Shown here: piece after piece, positions 63,214 to 64,000 of the stretch
Numbering within the stretch: the first letter of the stretch is position 1
Layout of the letters: every line of letters begins with the position of its first letter
Assembly (NCBI GenBank): GCA_013397845.1
Contig: VZTG01007226.1
Location: 21,288-85,287, forward strand
DNA from: Melanocharis versteri
Lineage: Eukaryota > Chordata > Aves > Passeriformes > Melanocharitidae
Length of the DNA: 64,000 nucleotides
Direction of reading: 5' to 3'
The notes under the pieces: model-generated
The model's database searches: none
Told to the model about the DNA's origin: nothing
The model's input: only the letters and a program-made list of their open reading frames with translations
Made by a program: the position numbers and the translations under genes

Positions 63214-63419
63214 TCCTTGGAGGCGCCCCTCCCTCCCCGCGACGAGGGCGAGTTAGAGATGCTATTTGCAACAGGCTGCTGCCGCCGCGGTAGCGCGTCC
63301 CCGGGAGAGGAGCCGGAGCGACACGTGATGTGTCTCCTTATCAGGGTGCGCGGGGCAGCGCGGGGGCGGGCAGGGGGCGGGGGCGCCCGCGGAGCGCCGG
63401 GCGGCGGGGGGCCCAACCA
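63214..63419. other. 206 bp GC-rich block bounded by single Ns
   Basis: This very GC-rich piece lies between N at 63,213 and N at 63,420, and between the two exact copies of the 239 bp segment. It is probably a small separate contig placed in a gap; its true location and orientation are uncertain, though its CpG richness fits the neighbouring island. Confidence 0.8.
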
Positions 63420-63420
63420 N

Positions 63421-63659
63421 TCAGGATGGAGTATTGCCAGGTATTTTGTTTTTGCGTGCTATTATTTGTCACACAACTCTAAACCGGTACTGGCTTTACA
63501 GTGAAATCCTCACGACTCTGAACACCTCTCCATCACTCGTTGAGCCTCCTACACCTTTGAACCTGCACTGCAGGGAAAGTGACGGGAGGGATGGTGCGTG
63601 CGGTGCCGTGCACAGTGTAACTACCTGTACGTGCAAGCGGCCGCATCTCGCCTTTGATT
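63421..63659. repeat. 239 bp exact duplicate, copy 2 (assembly artefact likely)
   Basis: Identical to 62,974-63,212 over its whole length. Sequence continues seamlessly beyond it (GATTGATTAGACG), so this copy is the one joined to the right-hand contig. Removing 447 bases (one copy plus the intervening block and Ns) would give a continuous sequence. Confidence 0.95.
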
Positions 63660-64000
63660 GATTAGACGCAGCATTTGCACCTCCTGTTCCTGCGCTGATG
63701 TTCACGGTCCTGTTACATTTAACGTCTCCTTCAGGTCTGGATGGATGACTGACCCCTGCGGGGACCCAAATCCTGCGGGGACGGAAAGTTTCTGAGGAAA
63801 CAAACAAACACAACCAGAAGCTGACTCCCTGCCCGCGGAGCAGCGGGCTGCTGCATGCGGCCGCTGTACCTGGTGAGGCACCGGGCTGGGAGGCGCAAGA
63901 TGCACAGACATTTCCACAGTGAGAGCCCCGGTGAATTCCTTAAAGCCGGCGGCGCGGCACCGCCACCGGCGGCTCCGGATGCGCTCCAGCCCCGATCCGG

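Larger units (their letters stand above)
63180..64000. promoter_or_regulatory. CpG island 3, running off the right edge
   Basis: GC- and CpG-rich sequence begins near 63,180 and continues to the window end with only short interruptions. It includes a CACGTG E-box (63,322-63,327), a GATA-type CTTATCAG (63,337-63,344) and four G-runs in 63,362-63,383 able to form a G-quadruplex. It is probably the promoter region of a gene whose body lies outside or to the left. Internal order is unreliable because of the duplicate and the two Ns. Confidence 0.65.

Noticed and set aside
1..64000. tRNA genes, microRNA precursors, CRISPR arrays, bacterial-type genes
   Set aside because: No box A/B pairs, no hairpins of precursor length with known mature sequences, no spaced repeat arrays and no operon-like gene packing were found on reading both strands.

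Overview
This 64 kb window reads as vertebrate nuclear DNA, most likely from a bird or another sauropsid. The reasons are that it is AT-leaning and gene-poor, it has three isolated CpG islands, and it lacks dense mammalian-type SINEs and LINEs. The few transposon traces are one compact solo LTR whose promoter layout resembles LTRs I know from avian genomes, and one very old LINE of the L2/CR1-like type. There are no bacterial-style genes, operons, Shine-Dalgarno sites or CRISPR arrays. The species call is inference.

Layout. Positions 1-35,600 are almost entirely non-coding: unique sequence, a few homopolymer and TTTA microsatellite tracts, several AT-rich islands with homeodomain-type motifs that look like conserved non-coding elements (about 4.05-4.35, 16.96-17.66, 21.27-21.52 and 22.44-22.66 kb), a minus-strand solo LTR (18,383-18,740) and a plus-strand L2/CR1-like reverse transcriptase fossil (about 33,340-34,030). 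A 51-base poly(A) tract at 35,682 precedes the first CpG island (about 36,230-36,660), which holds an unresolved base. A second, larger CpG island lies at about 44,870-45,930 with a plausible TATA-like core promoter on the plus strand near 45,532. About 4.7 kb downstream is a 96-codon open frame (50,228-50,518) with a good start context and an internal splice-acceptor-like site; it is the most protein-like ORF in the window. From 50.5 to 62.7 kb the sequence is again non-coding, with one more candidate conserved element (52.63-52.99 kb). The third CpG island begins near 63,180 and runs off the right edge.

The clearest structural anomaly is at the right end. A 239-base segment (62,974-63,212) is repeated without a mismatch at 63,421-63,659. 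The copies are separated by a 206-base, very GC-rich block bounded on each side by a single N. This is best explained as two contigs whose overlapping ends were not merged, with a small contig placed between them, and not as a biological duplication.

No complete multi-exon gene can be assembled from the sequence alone. I find no convincing undescribed biological system. The items most worth checking are the false duplication at 63 kb, the 50.2 kb ORF and its link to the 45 kb CpG island, the 338-codon open frame at 14.9-15.9 kb, and the candidate conserved elements.
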